NCBI GenBank assembly: GCA_028285085.1
Contig: JANQQI010000053.1
Span: 61,524 to 125,523 of the forward strand
DNA from: Saprospiraceae bacterium
GTDB lineage: Bacteria; Bacteroidota; Bacteroidia; Chitinophagales; Saprospiraceae
Length of the DNA: 64,000 nucleotides
Direction of reading: 5' to 3'
Shown: one piece after another, positions 1 through 9,297 of the stretch
Layout: the number at the start of each line of letters is the position of its first letter
Numbering within the stretch: position 1 is the first letter of the stretch
Notes under the pieces: model-generated
What the model saw: the letters and a program-made list of their open reading frames with translations, nothing else
What the model was told of the DNA's origin: nothing
Database searches by the model: none
Position numbers and translations under genes: made by a program

Positions 1-2276
1 GACAAATTATTAAGGTCGACGGTAAAAGAGCCATCTCCTTGGCCATTGCCCTGAAAGAAGGCGCCAATATCGTGAAGCTGGGAGAAATCCTCGATCAGAA
101 GATGGCAACCATTAATAATGATTTGCCGCTTGGTCTGGAATTGCGAAGGTTGGCTTCGCTCGATTATTTTGTAGACTCAGAGGTCAATAATTTTGTAAGT
201 AACCTCCTCCAAACCATCGGCTTGGTGTTAGTGGTGATGTTGATTTTCCTTGGCTTCCGCACCGGCTTTATCATTGCGTCCTTAGTACCAATGGTTATCC
301 TGGCCACCTTTATGGTGATGGGCTTTATTAATGTGGGAATCAATCAGGTATCGCTGGCCGCACTCATCATGGCTCTGGGGCTCATGGTAGATAATGGCGT
401 GGTCGTTTCCGAAACGATTTTGGTCAAACTCGCCAATGGGGTTCCTAAATACGATGCAGCCAAAGAAGCTTGTGGAGAATTGATTATTCCGTTGCTCATT
501 TCAACGCTGACGACCTCGGTCGCCTTTATGCCATTTTATTTGGCAGAAGGCACCATGGGTGACATTGTTGGGCCCTTATTTGTGGTGATTTCTATCGCCT
601 TGGTCAGTTCGTGGCTATTGTCCATGACCTTGATTACGATGTTGAGTTTTTATTTATTAAAAAATGATTCCAACACGGACGGCAGTTTTGTTGATCGGAT
701 AATTAGTTATTTAAAAAACCAATACGAAAAACTTATCAATTGGGCCCTAGGCCATAAGCTCGTCACGATGCTGGGGATCATCGGTCTCTTCTTTGGCTCG
801 TTAATGCTGTTTGGACAAATTCCTTTCTTGTTCTTCCCGGAATCCGAGCGAAACCTAGTGACCATTGATATAAAAATGCCCCAAGGCAGTCGTATCGAAA
901 CGACCACCGAGGTCGTGAACGAACTCGAAGGTTTCATCTCAAATGATCTTCTGCTGAATGATAGCCGAAGCCGTGGGGTTATCGATTGGTCGGTATTTAT
1001 CGGCCAAGGACCGGAGTCATATGATCTTGGTTATTCACCCGACGAAGCGAATTCCAATTATGCGCATATGCTGGTCAACACCTCCTCCGGTGATGACAAT
1101 GGTTACGTCATTAGTCAGATTGATAGCTTTGCCTTCAATCGGTTTCCGACGGCGGATATCAAAGTGAAACGCTTATCCTCCGGTGGCGGTGGAACGCCAA
1201 TTGAGATTAAAGTATCGGGGCGAGATGCCGACGTGCTGGCAGATATTGCCCAACAGGTCAAATCAAAACTCAGCGAACAGTCGGGCGCCAAAAACATTAA
1301 GGACAATTGGGGCCCTAAAACCAAAAAGATCGTTATTGATATCGATCCATTAAAATCGCAAAACTCGGGGGTCACCAATCAAGATATTGCCGTTTCCTTA
1401 CGTACTGCACTGAGTGGATTCACAACCGGATTTTATCGGGAAGGCAAGGAAAACATTGCCATCGTCATGCGGGATGTCAATCACAACAAAGTGCAAGTAC
1501 AAAATCTGGAATCCATTAATATCTATTCTCAAAATACCGGAAATAACGTTCCTTTATCCCAGGTAGCGGACATCGATGTCCAATGGCAATTTGCGAATAT
1601 GCTACGCAAAGATTTACGCCGTAGTGTCAACATTTCTTCGCAAATTAAGGAAGGGGCTAATACCAGCGCCATCATGGCCCAAATGACGCCTTGGCTAGCG
1701 GAACAAATGGAAAAACATTGGCCGAGTGGATACATCTACGAACTCGGTGGTGATGCCCAGAATTCTGCGGAATCGATGGGACAGGTGGCAGCTTGGCTAC
1801 CTATGGCCGGGTTTATTATCCTATTGCTGCTAATTATCCAGTTCAATTCCTTCCGCAAAATGACCATCGTGGTGCTCACCATTCCACTGGGAATCATCGG
1901 GGTTATTATTGGGTTGCTGATCCTTCGGTCTTATTTCGGATTTTTTGCCTTTTTGGGCGTTATCTCGCTAGCGGGGATCATCATCAATAACGCAATCGTC
2001 CTTATTGATCGTATCGAGATTGAATCCACCAAAGGCGTATCACTGATTGAAGCGGTAAGGGAAGCTTGCTTGCAACGCTTTCGGCCGATCTTGCTGACGA
2101 CTTTCACAACAGTACTCGGGATGATTCCCCTCTACATGGGCGGCGGGATTATGTGGGAACCACTGGCCGCCGCAATCATGTTTGGATTGCTATTTGGCAC
2201 CATCGTCACCTTGCTTTTTGTGCCGGTCGCTTACGTCATTTTATACGGCGGTTTTCGATCGAAGTCAACGGCCTAA
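1..2276 (+). CDS. RND-family efflux transporter permease, 5' end missing
   Basis: The reading frame is open from base 3, so the gene begins upstream of the window; about 757 C-terminal residues remain of a family that is usually 1000-1080 residues. It is an inner-membrane proton-driven exporter of the AcrB/MdtB class. Hydrophobic segments flank a large periplasmic loop (roughly bases 850-1780), and the C-terminal half ends with the usual run of membrane helices. The TM4 motif reads GLMVDNGVVVSE (around base 376), where AcrB has two adjacent Asp; here the second is Asn. The TM10 motif reads IINNAIVLID (around base 1980), with Asn where AcrB has its Lys. Both variants occur in some RND branches, so the coupling residues differ from AcrB rather than being broken. 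The fusion and outer-membrane partners are not visible. Substrate is unknown. Confidence 0.9.
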   Translation, partial: QIIKVDGKRAISLAIALKEGANIVKLGEILDQKMATINNDLPLGLELRRLASLDYFVDSEVNNFVSNLLQTIGLVLVVMLIFLGFRTGFIIASLVPMVILATFMVMGFINVGINQVSLAALIMALGLMVDNGVVVSETILVKLANGVPKYDAAKEACGELIIPLLISTLTTSVAFMPFYLAEGTMGDIVGPLFVVISIALVSSWLLSMTLITMLSFYLLKNDSNTDGSFVDRIISYLKNQYEKLINWALGHKLVTMLGIIGLFFGSLMLFGQIPFLFFPESERNLVTIDIKMPQGSRIETTTEVVNELEGFISNDLLLNDSRSRGVIDWSVFIGQGPESYDLGYSPDEANSNYAHMLVNTSSGDDNGYVISQIDSFAFNRFPTADIKVKRLSSGGGGTPIEIKVSGRDADVLADIAQQVKSKLSEQSGAKNIKDNWGPKTKKIVIDIDPLKSQNSGVTNQDIAVSLRTALSGFTTGFYREGKENIAIVMRDVNHNKVQVQNLESINIYSQNTGNNVPLSQVADIDVQWQFANMLRKDLRRSVNISSQIKEGANTSAIMAQMTPWLAEQMEKHWPSGYIYELGGDAQNSAESMGQVAAWLPMAGFIILLLLIIQFNSFRKMTIVVLTIPLGIIGVIIGLLILRSYFGFFAFLGVISLAGIIINNAIVLIDRIEIESTKGVSLIEAVREACLQRFRPILLTTFTTVLGMIPLYMGGGIMWEPLAAAIMFGLLFGTIVTLLFVPVAYVILYGGFRSKSTA

Positions 2277-2292
2277 CTCTGGAAAATGAGCG

Positions 2293-2952
2293 ATGATGAA
2301 GCAACGTGTTTTACAAATATTTGAACATCATTTCAATCATCCCAACTACGCCGTTTTTATGGCAAGCCTGGTCTTGATGCTGGTCCTTCCGCCAGCATCA
2401 ACATTTTTTTCCGGCCTGTCCATCGTAATGGAGGTCACCTATGGGATTGTTATCTTATTAGCTTGCATTTACACCGCCACTAATTATCGAGATCTTTTCC
2501 TATTGGCCATTATTGGCACCTTCCAATACTTGTTATTTTTATTCCAACAGCCAGGGCAAGATATTCAGATTATTAATCCATTGATCACTTTTATTTTTTT
2601 CACCTCCGTATTTATTAGAATTACTCGATACATTTTCCAGCCACGAGCCATTACAGCTAATGATATTTATGCCTTTTGTTGTGGTTATTTAATTTTAGGT
2701 GTGGTTGCCGCTCCGTTTTTTTTCTTCATTGCGATGAATATACCAGATGCGTTCACCATTACACAAGAAACTGATTTTTACGAATTTCTTTATTTTAGTT
2801 ATATCACCCTCACTACTGTCGGCTACGGTGACATCGCTCCTATCCATCCAATTGCAAAATCATTTACATTATTACTCAGCATTATTGGCCAGCTTTATTT
2901 GACGGTAATTTTAGGTATCATTATCGGAAAATATTTATCTAGCCAGAATTAA
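2293..2952 (+). CDS. Two-TM-type potassium channel (ion_trans_2 pore)
   Basis: A 219-residue integral membrane protein. The K+ selectivity filter TVGYGD is at residues 175-180, preceded by a pore helix (residues 160-174) and followed by a final hydrophobic helix, which is the standard pore-loop layout of ion_trans_2/KcsA-like channels. Several additional hydrophobic segments lie upstream (about residues 20-35, 45-62, 68-85, 98-112, 128-150), so the topology is larger than KcsA. There is no cytosolic RCK/TrkA-N domain; the protein ends soon after the last helix. It starts 16 bases after the RND stop, so the two may be cotranscribed. Two adjacent ATG codons (2293 and 2296) are possible starts. 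K+ conduction is inferred from the filter. Confidence 0.85.
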   Translation: MMKQRVLQIFEHHFNHPNYAVFMASLVLMLVLPPASTFFSGLSIVMEVTYGIVILLACIYTATNYRDLFLLAIIGTFQYLLFLFQQPGQDIQIINPLITFIFFTSVFIRITRYIFQPRAITANDIYAFCCGYLILGVVAAPFFFFIAMNIPDAFTITQETDFYEFLYFSYITLTTVGYGDIAPIHPIAKSFTLLLSIIGQLYLTVILGIIIGKYLSSQN

Positions 2953-2965
2953 CATTTAAAAAAAA

Positions 2966-2994
2966 TACACAAACAACACGAAGTTGTTTGTGCA
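2966..2994 (+). terminator. Hairpin after the K+ channel gene
   Basis: An exact 10-bp inverted repeat (cacaaacaac at 2968-2977, gttgtttgtg at 2983-2992) with a 5-nt loop sits between two convergent genes. The following T tract is poor, while the A-rich stretch before it would give a U tract on the minus strand, so it may terminate both directions. Confidence 0.55.
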
Positions 2995-3066
2995 TTTCGA
3001 CATACATCTTACCAATAATTATCCTAAACAAATAAATATCCTTTTATAAAGTGGAGTGGTTATTTA

Positions 3067-3744
3067 TTAACTACAAAACTGCATGCAAGCTAAAATACCG
3101 CAATCGTGTGCGTAGCCAGCAGCTTCGTTGTAACAAGGATATCCACAGTCAGCTAAATATTGGTTATAGCTCGTATAATAAGCCAGGTAATATACATTGT
3201 GATTACGGCAGTCACTCATACAGTCCCGCTCTTCGGCAGCTAGATGGAGATAATCCTTTTTCAAGATCAGATTATAACCTTCCAGAATCATGATCGCCAT
3301 ATCTAAATTTTGGTGGTTGATTTCCGCCATAATTGCATTAACGCTAGCCACAACGGCTTCAGCATCTGACCAATCCGCTATTTGATCATAGCCTTTTTCT
3401 AATTCAGCTAAAACATTGCCGCTCAAGAAGCTACCGGCATTTAGTTGGTCGATGACGGTTGAAAAATCAGTCTCTACTTCTGCAATAAAACCATCGATAT
3501 CCTCTTGTTTAAATTTCGGATGGTCCGCGACAAACTGGATGTGCGAGACGTACATAGCGTAGAGCGCTTTTAAGTCATCACCGGCTTTAGTGACTATAGC
3601 TGCCTCCAACTGATCATAAGACGATTCCAGGTTAATTTGATGCTCTTGTACTTCGGGGATGGCCACGGCTTCCGATTGATCTTTTTGACAAGCTGTAAAA
3701 TAAAGACAGCAAATTAGTAGGGAGAAAAAAGTAATTCTTTTCAT
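3067..3744 (-). CDS. Cys-rich lipoprotein of unknown function
   Basis: About 225 residues from the start chosen at 3744, where the sequence MKRITFFSLLICCLYFTAC forms a lipoprotein signal peptide with the lipidated Cys after FTA; an upstream ATG at 3792 would bury the signal and is rejected. After an acidic linker the body is helical with no recognised domain. The C-terminal 55 residues hold seven Cys in spaced pairs (DCMSDC, DCGYPC, DCGILAC, and a final FCS), which suggests disulfides in the periplasm or on the surface. It is convergent with the K+ channel gene. Not recognised as a named family. Confidence 0.7.
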   Translation of the reverse strand: MKRITFFSLLICCLYFTACQKDQSEAVAIPEVQEHQINLESSYDQLEAAIVTKAGDDLKALYAMYVSHIQFVADHPKFKQEDIDGFIAEVETDFSTVIDQLNAGSFLSGNVLAELEKGYDQIADWSDAEAVVASVNAIMAEINHQNLDMAIMILEGYNLILKKDYLHLAAEERDCMSDCRNHNVYYLAYYTSYNQYLADCGYPCYNEAAGYAHDCGILACMQFCS

Positions 3745-4738
3745 TTTGAAGTGGTTTTTTGATAAAAAAATAAGGTTCCAAGTAATAGACATATGAATAT
3801 CAGCTCATCGATTTTCACTAAATCAATGCGTCCGAATTATTTTTTTAAATAAAAGTGAATTAACCCCAAAGTATCGCACTTTGAAATTACTGGGAGAAAA
3901 TCATTTAGTCATTCAGGATAAAAAGTACACATACTAATATTAGTAGAGTTTTTTTAACACAGAATGGTGGGAGTAGAACAGGATATTAAATTTCCCAAAA
4001 CGCTTAGTTTTGGTTATTAACGACAGGTCAGCGTCGTTGATTAAAGGCAAGTAGATAAAGACAAGAATATAATCAACCCTTTCTCAGGCAGAAAAGCGTA
4101 TCGTTTGATATGGTAATTAATTAAAAATACATTTTCAAATCAAAAACAACACTCTCTCCTATGGTTCACCTTTACGTCAATGTGTTTGAAGGATGGGACA
4201 ATAAGTATGAAGCGGCCAAATTGCTTCAATTAATAATGAATTATTGTTTTAACTACACTAAATATATGCGATTAATCTGATAATAAAAACAATGCTCAAA
4301 CATTCCATTTAATTTGTTACGAAGTCATTTATAATCTTACAACCATTCTGATCTCTAAACTAGCAGTCCTCACTTCGAAATCAATGAGTTTTTGATCATT
4401 CGATATCTTGCTGGATTACTACCAGGACTGATGATATTAAGCTAAAAAGATTTTACCTGACTGAATGAAGTGAAGCAATATATTTATCAGTGTTTTTCAT
4501 TCCATTTCCACTTTCTAGTCAGTTATCCATTCCATCACTCTCATACTAATTAGCTTATTGCCAATGCTTTATCCCTCACAAACCAAGTCTCAAATAACAA
4601 AAAACTACCGTATCTTGCCACAATCGCAGTTGTTTTTGCTATTTTTAATTACATTCTAGTTACGTAGTGGTGAGCAATCAAGATTGAATCAGCAATGCTG
4701 TACTTAAAAATTAAAACTTCTCCATAAACATTGTATAG
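3745..4738. other. Gene-poor AT-rich stretch of about 1 kb
   Basis: No convincing coding region on either strand: short frames are interrupted by stops and lack conserved motifs. Composition is visibly more AT-rich than the flanking housekeeping genes. It precedes a probably truncated gene, so it may be decayed DNA at the edge of an accessory region. I see no tRNA, hairpin terminator or insertion sequence end in it. Confidence 0.5.
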
Positions 4739-5584
4739 ATGATAAAGTTGAACCAACATATTAACACTATACTTAATTTGTTTGGGGGCAAAGCAGTTAG
4801 CGAAACTACTATAAATCACTTCGATGTTTATTTCCAGGAATTCCTCTACCAAGCTCCCATGTCCAGCTTCTCCTTCCTTTATCCAACCATCCCGAGCTTC
4901 ATTGCACGTAAGCAATTCGATAAAGCTCAGGATGTCATCGCTCGATGCGAAGCACTCACCGTACCGGGTACTTACAATTGGGCGATCGTCTGCCAGTACA
5001 AAGTGATTTACTACTTACACACCGGAGAACTGCAGACGGCATTCGACATCTACCGGGAGGCCGTGGAACACTACGACATTATGTTTGAAAATCTAAAAGA
5101 GCAGTGGCGGATCACCGAGGCGTACATCTACTTCCTGATCGAAGCAGGAAAGGTGGTCGCACCGGAAAGCTACGCCCGTAAGTTCCGCCTCAATAAATTC
5201 CTTAACCAGGTTCCGGTATTTGAGAAAGACAAACGCGGCAACAACATCCCGATCCTGATCGTCCAGGTACTATTCTTATTGCTTCGCAAAAAATACGGAC
5301 AGATCGCCGATCGTGTAGAAGCGCTGGACCAATATTGCTATCGTCATCTCCGTCGTGATGAGACCTTCCGCTCCAACTGCTTTATTAAAATGCTCATTGA
5401 GACTTATAAGGCCAACTTTCATCCTGTGGCCACGCGTCGCAAGGCTGTTCGATATACCAAGGCTTTGAATAATAATTCGATTGAGACCTCCGGGCAACCG
5501 GGGGAGATTGAGTTGATACCTTATGAGAGGTTGTGGGGAATGATAATTAAAATAATAAAAGGAGAGATCGTGGTTGTTCACTAA
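4739..5584 (+). CDS. Helical-repeat (TPR-like) protein, probably N-terminally truncated
   Basis: 281 residues. The start ATG directly follows an in-frame TAG, and the protein begins without a signal peptide or obvious N-terminal domain. The middle has helix-turn-helix pairs resembling TPRs (for example around residues 55-110, with the pattern FDKAQDVIARCEAL and LQTAFDIYREAVEHY), followed by a conserved-looking C-terminal helical segment ending with a PYERLW motif. It resembles, from memory, the C-terminal half of longer unknown proteins found in Saprospiraceae, so it may be a 5'-truncated remnant. Composition from about base 4850 is like the host core, unlike the AT-rich genes that follow. 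No function can be assigned. Confidence 0.5.
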   Translation: MIKLNQHINTILNLFGGKAVSETTINHFDVYFQEFLYQAPMSSFSFLYPTIPSFIARKQFDKAQDVIARCEALTVPGTYNWAIVCQYKVIYYLHTGELQTAFDIYREAVEHYDIMFENLKEQWRITEAYIYFLIEAGKVVAPESYARKFRLNKFLNQVPVFEKDKRGNNIPILIVQVLFLLLRKKYGQIADRVEALDQYCYRHLRRDETFRSNCFIKMLIETYKANFHPVATRRKAVRYTKALNNNSIETSGQPGEIELIPYERLWGMIIKIIKGEIVVVH

Positions 5585-5624
5585 CACATAACAAGATTAG
5601 AAAACAACACATTCTATTTACATT

Positions 5625-6260
5625 TTGGAAGTAAAAAAAGCAAAAAGAGAAATCGAATCATTACTTGAGTTAGTAGAATATCGAGATTCTTCTACTGCAA
5701 AAGGTTTGATAAAAAGCATTTACAAAATACTAGAGAGCTTACAGAAAGAAAATTATCCCGTGAGAGATAGTAAATCAATATGGATTAAAATTGATGCGAT
5801 TGAACGACAGTTTTTAAATAAAAACGGGCATACTTTCGAGCGACATGACTATAATACACTTAAAATTCTCGTTAATGATACATTCAAGGATATTGAAAAA
5901 AATACTGTTTCCAAATCTGAAAAATGGATACACTTAATCATATCTATTGTTGTATATTCTTTTGTTCCAATAATAGCTTATGTTATCCGATCAATGCATG
6001 TTGAAGAGTTAAGCATTGTGGATAATTTTTTAGCAATGTCAATTTATTGCCTAACCATGACTATAGCGATGAAACATAGAATATTATTAATGTTATCGAT
6101 ACTTTGCACTTCAGTTGTTTGTATGTTTTCGAGTACAGAGCCAGTCGGAAATGCTTTTGAATTCAGTGTTATTGTAACCGTAACTTGCTTTTTTTTACAT
6201 GTAATTGATCGTGCAATCATCCATATAGTTAAATGTGAACCTTTTTTTAAAAACGATTAA
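5625..6260 (+). CDS. Unknown membrane protein with cytosolic helical N-terminus
   Basis: 211 residues beginning at a TTG codon (5625); no in-frame ATG is available near the start, so the start is uncertain. Residues 1-105 are charged and likely helical or coiled. From about residue 106 four hydrophobic segments follow (beginning at WIHLIISIVVYSF, then near FLAMSIYCL, RILLMLSILC and FSVIVTVTCFFL), so the protein is anchored by its C-terminal half. It is AT-rich and lies 9 bases upstream of the next membrane-protein gene, in the same run as four DUF2806-like genes, so it is probably in the same operon. No family recognised. Confidence 0.55.
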   Translation: MEVKKAKREIESLLELVEYRDSSTAKGLIKSIYKILESLQKENYPVRDSKSIWIKIDAIERQFLNKNGHTFERHDYNTLKILVNDTFKDIEKNTVSKSEKWIHLIISIVVYSFVPIIAYVIRSMHVEELSIVDNFLAMSIYCLTMTIAMKHRILLMLSILCTSVVCMFSSTEPVGNAFEFSVIVTVTCFFLHVIDRAIIHIVKCEPFFKND

Positions 6261-6269
6261 CATATAGCT

Positions 6270-7328
6270 ATGATTACCCAATTTGAAATATTTGCAAGTA
6301 TTGTTTCTATCCTTTCTTTTGTAATGGGGTACTTAGTTTGGAAAAACGAACTAAACAAAATTCACTTAGGCAAAGAAAAAAAATTTGATTCAAAGCCATT
6401 TCGATTCAAAATAATTGATTTTTTAGAACACCAATCAACTGAAAACAAGCCAATATTCTATTTATCATTTATAATCCTCATTTTGCTTGGAGTTAGTTTA
6501 AAGGATTGGAGTTCTTTCAATAAAACCAGTAATTCTTTGAAGCAAATGAATATAAATTCATCCTATCCAATTCCATATCAAAAGTTAGATTCGTCAAAAC
6601 CAATACCTCAAAACAGTTTGATTGATTCTTCAATTCAAGGATTTGGTGCAATTGCAATGGCTCAACTTTCCTTAGACGAAATCGACAGCATTATTAAACG
6701 TAATAAGCTCTCATTAATAAGAGGATATACTCATAGTCAAAAAACACCTTATGGAGTAAATAGTATTGATCTTCCCAATAGAACTAACATTGAAACTTCA
6801 TCAACAAGACGTTCGAGAGAAATTAAAATTCGAAGAATAGCTAACTATTTAGTTGCAATCGATTCAATATCTCAATTATTATCTAAAGAAAGCGCAGGGA
6901 TATCTAACAGCCCAAATTTGGAAGTGAGAGAACCAAATTCATTTAAATATCTTTATGACCAAAAAATCCAGCTCCAATCAAAGATCAATACTATTGATTC
7001 TAGTTACGTTTACAACAATGATATTCTGATACTATACTCAATTATGGATTCTACCAATATAGATTCTATGATAATTTCAGGCAATGTTTTTCTAATGAAA
7101 AAAAATGATTTAGGGGCCTTTCTAGATGCCAATTTAATACTAAAATCAGTAAGCGGGAAGGTTCTAAGAAAACACAATATACTAACAGATTCATTCGGCG
7201 AGTTTATATTTAATATTCCTAAAATATCATTAGGCCAAGGTTTTTTGCTAAGAATATTTCTGGAAATTAAAGGTAAAGATTTACCTGACAAGCATAGCTT
7301 TAAGATTTACTCAAAAAGAGAGGGGTAA
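6270..7328 (+). CDS. Unknown membrane-anchored protein with large soluble domain
   Basis: 352 residues. A first hydrophobic segment is at about residues 5-23 and a second at about 62-79; the remaining 270 residues are soluble and rich in Ser, Asn, Ile and Asp. The end (about residues 265-345) reads as a small beta-sandwich with the pattern GNVFL...VSGKVLRKH...DSFGEFIFNIP, which resembles carboxypeptidase-regulatory-like/Greek-key domains of Bacteroidota. Very AT-rich. It sits 43 bases before the first DUF2806-like gene and 9 bases after the preceding membrane protein, so it is likely part of one transcript. No named family recognised; the topology and beta domain are inferences. Confidence 0.6.
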   Translation: MITQFEIFASIVSILSFVMGYLVWKNELNKIHLGKEKKFDSKPFRFKIIDFLEHQSTENKPIFYLSFIILILLGVSLKDWSSFNKTSNSLKQMNINSSYPIPYQKLDSSKPIPQNSLIDSSIQGFGAIAMAQLSLDEIDSIIKRNKLSLIRGYTHSQKTPYGVNSIDLPNRTNIETSSTRRSREIKIRRIANYLVAIDSISQLLSKESAGISNSPNLEVREPNSFKYLYDQKIQLQSKINTIDSSYVYNNDILILYSIMDSTNIDSMIISGNVFLMKKNDLGAFLDANLILKSVSGKVLRKHNILTDSFGEFIFNIPKISLGQGFLLRIFLEIKGKDLPDKHSFKIYSKREG

Positions 7329-7371
7329 TGACTTCATTGATAATTCCTCTTTTAATTAATAAACCAACCCC

Positions 7372-8355
7372 ATGCCCAAAGAAATCAAAGACCTCGCCGG
7401 CCTCAGCGCCCCACTCACCAAACTCATCGAAGTCGTATCCGATGGGATAGGCACCCTATACAAGCCACGCGCTATGCGCAAAGAAGCCGATGCCGAAGCC
7501 TACCGAATCGAGCAGCTGGCCACGGCCAATGCAAAAAAGGAACTTATCGAGGGAGAGGCAAAAATCCAACTTCTGGAGCGAGCAAAAAAACGCTTAGTAT
7601 ACCAGGAACTGACCCGCCAGGAAAACATCGAAGAGATCGCCGAAAAATCCATCAAATACCTAGAGAATGAGACTGTAGCGGACGAGCCGGTGGATAGCGA
7701 CTGGAGGGCGCAGTTTTTTAATAAAGCGCAGGATGTATCTACGGAAGAGATGCAGGATATATGGGCTAAAATACTCGCGAGTGAGGTAAAGAAGCCTGGG
7801 ACAATAAGCTTGAGGACGTTGGATGTGGTGAGTAAGCTCTCTAGTCAAGAGGCTATTTCATTCGAAACCTTTTGTGCATCTGTTAGCAACAAGGAATATT
7901 ATTTCGATATAGATACTAATATTTCGAAAATAGTTAAAACAAAAGGAAAGTACTCTAAGAATAAAAAAGAGTATACAGAACTTAGAAACAAATTGATTGA
8001 ATTTGCAGGTCGTAATTCATTACTCAATTTAACTATACAAAATCAATTGCTTATTGAATTGCAAGATGCAAATTTACTTCGAACTAACACTAAACCATAC
8101 CCAACTACCACAAGTTTTGTAATGGATAAAAAAGTTCTTAGAGGAGAGCTTATTTGTGTTATAGGAAATAAGTCCTATTGGATAAACAGTGGTGGTTCAA
8201 CAATTTTCCAAACTAGCGAATTCGAAGTATATGCATTGACACCAATGGGGAAAGAGCTACAATCCATAATTCGAAAAGAATTCGATCTTAAATATGAAAA
8301 ATTGATTCTAGAATTTTTCGACATCCTTGGTATTCAGTTAACTGAGTATTCATAA
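7372..8355 (+). CDS. DUF2806-type protein, paralogue 1 of 4
   Basis: 327 residues, soluble. The N-terminal 45 residues (LAGLSAPLTKLIEVVSDGIG, then YKPRAMRKEADAEAYRIE) match the beginning I associate with DUF2806 proteins, followed by a charged helix. The core at about residues 103-160 carries PVDSDWRAQFFNKA, STEEMQDIWAKILASEV, PGTISLRTLDVVSKL and then a short Phe/Cys segment; this core is shared with the next three genes. The C-terminal 165 residues are unrelated-looking between copies. Bases up to about 7850 have host-like composition, whereas the rest is strongly AT-rich, suggesting a mosaic gene. Biochemical function is unknown. Tandem paralogy and position between unknown membrane genes and a tRNA suggest a mobile or defence role, which is inference. 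Confidence 0.8.
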   Translation: MPKEIKDLAGLSAPLTKLIEVVSDGIGTLYKPRAMRKEADAEAYRIEQLATANAKKELIEGEAKIQLLERAKKRLVYQELTRQENIEEIAEKSIKYLENETVADEPVDSDWRAQFFNKAQDVSTEEMQDIWAKILASEVKKPGTISLRTLDVVSKLSSQEAISFETFCASVSNKEYYFDIDTNISKIVKTKGKYSKNKKEYTELRNKLIEFAGRNSLLNLTIQNQLLIELQDANLLRTNTKPYPTTTSFVMDKKVLRGELICVIGNKSYWINSGGSTIFQTSEFEVYALTPMGKELQSIIRKEFDLKYEKLILEFFDILGIQLTEYS

Positions 8356-8392
8356 AACATAGACGAAGAAGAATAACTCAAAAAACAATTCC

Positions 8393-9286
8393 ATGCCCGA
8401 TATAAAAGACATTTTTGGTGTAGAGGCGGTAAGCCGATCGATCGAAAAATTCACAACCTTCATGCTCGAAGGCTTTAGTACTTTGGCACTACCGATTAAG
8501 GCTAGGCTAAAAGCCAAAGCTAAGAGAATCGAAATAACTGAAGGCGCCAAAACAGAGCAGCAGCGACAAGTCATTGAATTTACTACTGAAAAAAGGATGA
8601 AACAACTAAGGAATAATCCCACATTGTTACATAGTCCTATGGTGACAGAAAACATTGTGAGTATTACAAATAAAGCCATAGGGTATTTACCTGAGAAGGT
8701 TTCCGATACTCCTGTTGATCCCGACTGGCGCACCCGCTGGTTTAGAAAAGCTGGAGATATATCGAATGAAGAAATGCAAGAAGTCTGGGCTAAAATATTA
8801 GCTAGTGAAGTCGCTGAACCAGGCACTTTTAGTCTTAGGACTCTTGAAACAGTTAGCAATTTATCAAAACATGAAGCTGAGGTTTTTCAAAAGGTATGCA
8901 ATTTTGTTTCAAATTCAATGTGGATTCAGGTATACAATGATAGTCAACATTATTTAGAGAAATTTGGCCTTATATACTATGAACTACTTGAACTTGAAGA
9001 AGCAGGCTTATTAAGGAGCCAAATATCTTATTTTCAAATTAAGTTTGGTCAATTAAAGAAAGATGAGGTAAACTATACATTAGGAACAAAATTTTATCAG
9101 GCTTTTGATATTTCTAATGATTCCAAGAGAGAAACATATCCTATTCAGATAATGATATTAACTAAATCCGGCCAAGAACTTTGTCAAATTCTAGAAGCAA
9201 ATCTTAATCCCGATTACAAAAAAACAATTCTAGAGGTATTAAAAGAAGATGATATCGAACTCACCGAAATCCCCAACAATCAATAA
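8393..9286 (+). CDS. DUF2806-type protein, paralogue 2 of 4
   Basis: 297 residues, 37 bases after paralogue 1. The N-terminus (IKDIFGVEAVSRSIEKFTTF, then LPIKARLKAKAKRIE) is of the same kind as paralogue 1 although diverged. The shared core at about residues 105-165 reads PVDPDWRTRWFRKAGDIS, NEEMQEVWAKILASEV, PGTFSLRTLETVSNLSKHEA. The last third is a separate AT-rich segment with mixed alpha/beta character ending in TEIPNN. No membrane segment and no signal peptide, so it should be cytosolic. The closest relative within the cluster appears to be paralogue 1 by its N-terminus. Confidence 0.8.
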   Translation: MPDIKDIFGVEAVSRSIEKFTTFMLEGFSTLALPIKARLKAKAKRIEITEGAKTEQQRQVIEFTTEKRMKQLRNNPTLLHSPMVTENIVSITNKAIGYLPEKVSDTPVDPDWRTRWFRKAGDISNEEMQEVWAKILASEVAEPGTFSLRTLETVSNLSKHEAEVFQKVCNFVSNSMWIQVYNDSQHYLEKFGLIYYELLELEEAGLLRSQISYFQIKFGQLKKDEVNYTLGTKFYQAFDISNDSKRETYPIQIMILTKSGQELCQILEANLNPDYKKTILEVLKEDDIELTEIPNNQ

Positions 9287-9297
9287 TCCCCAACCTC

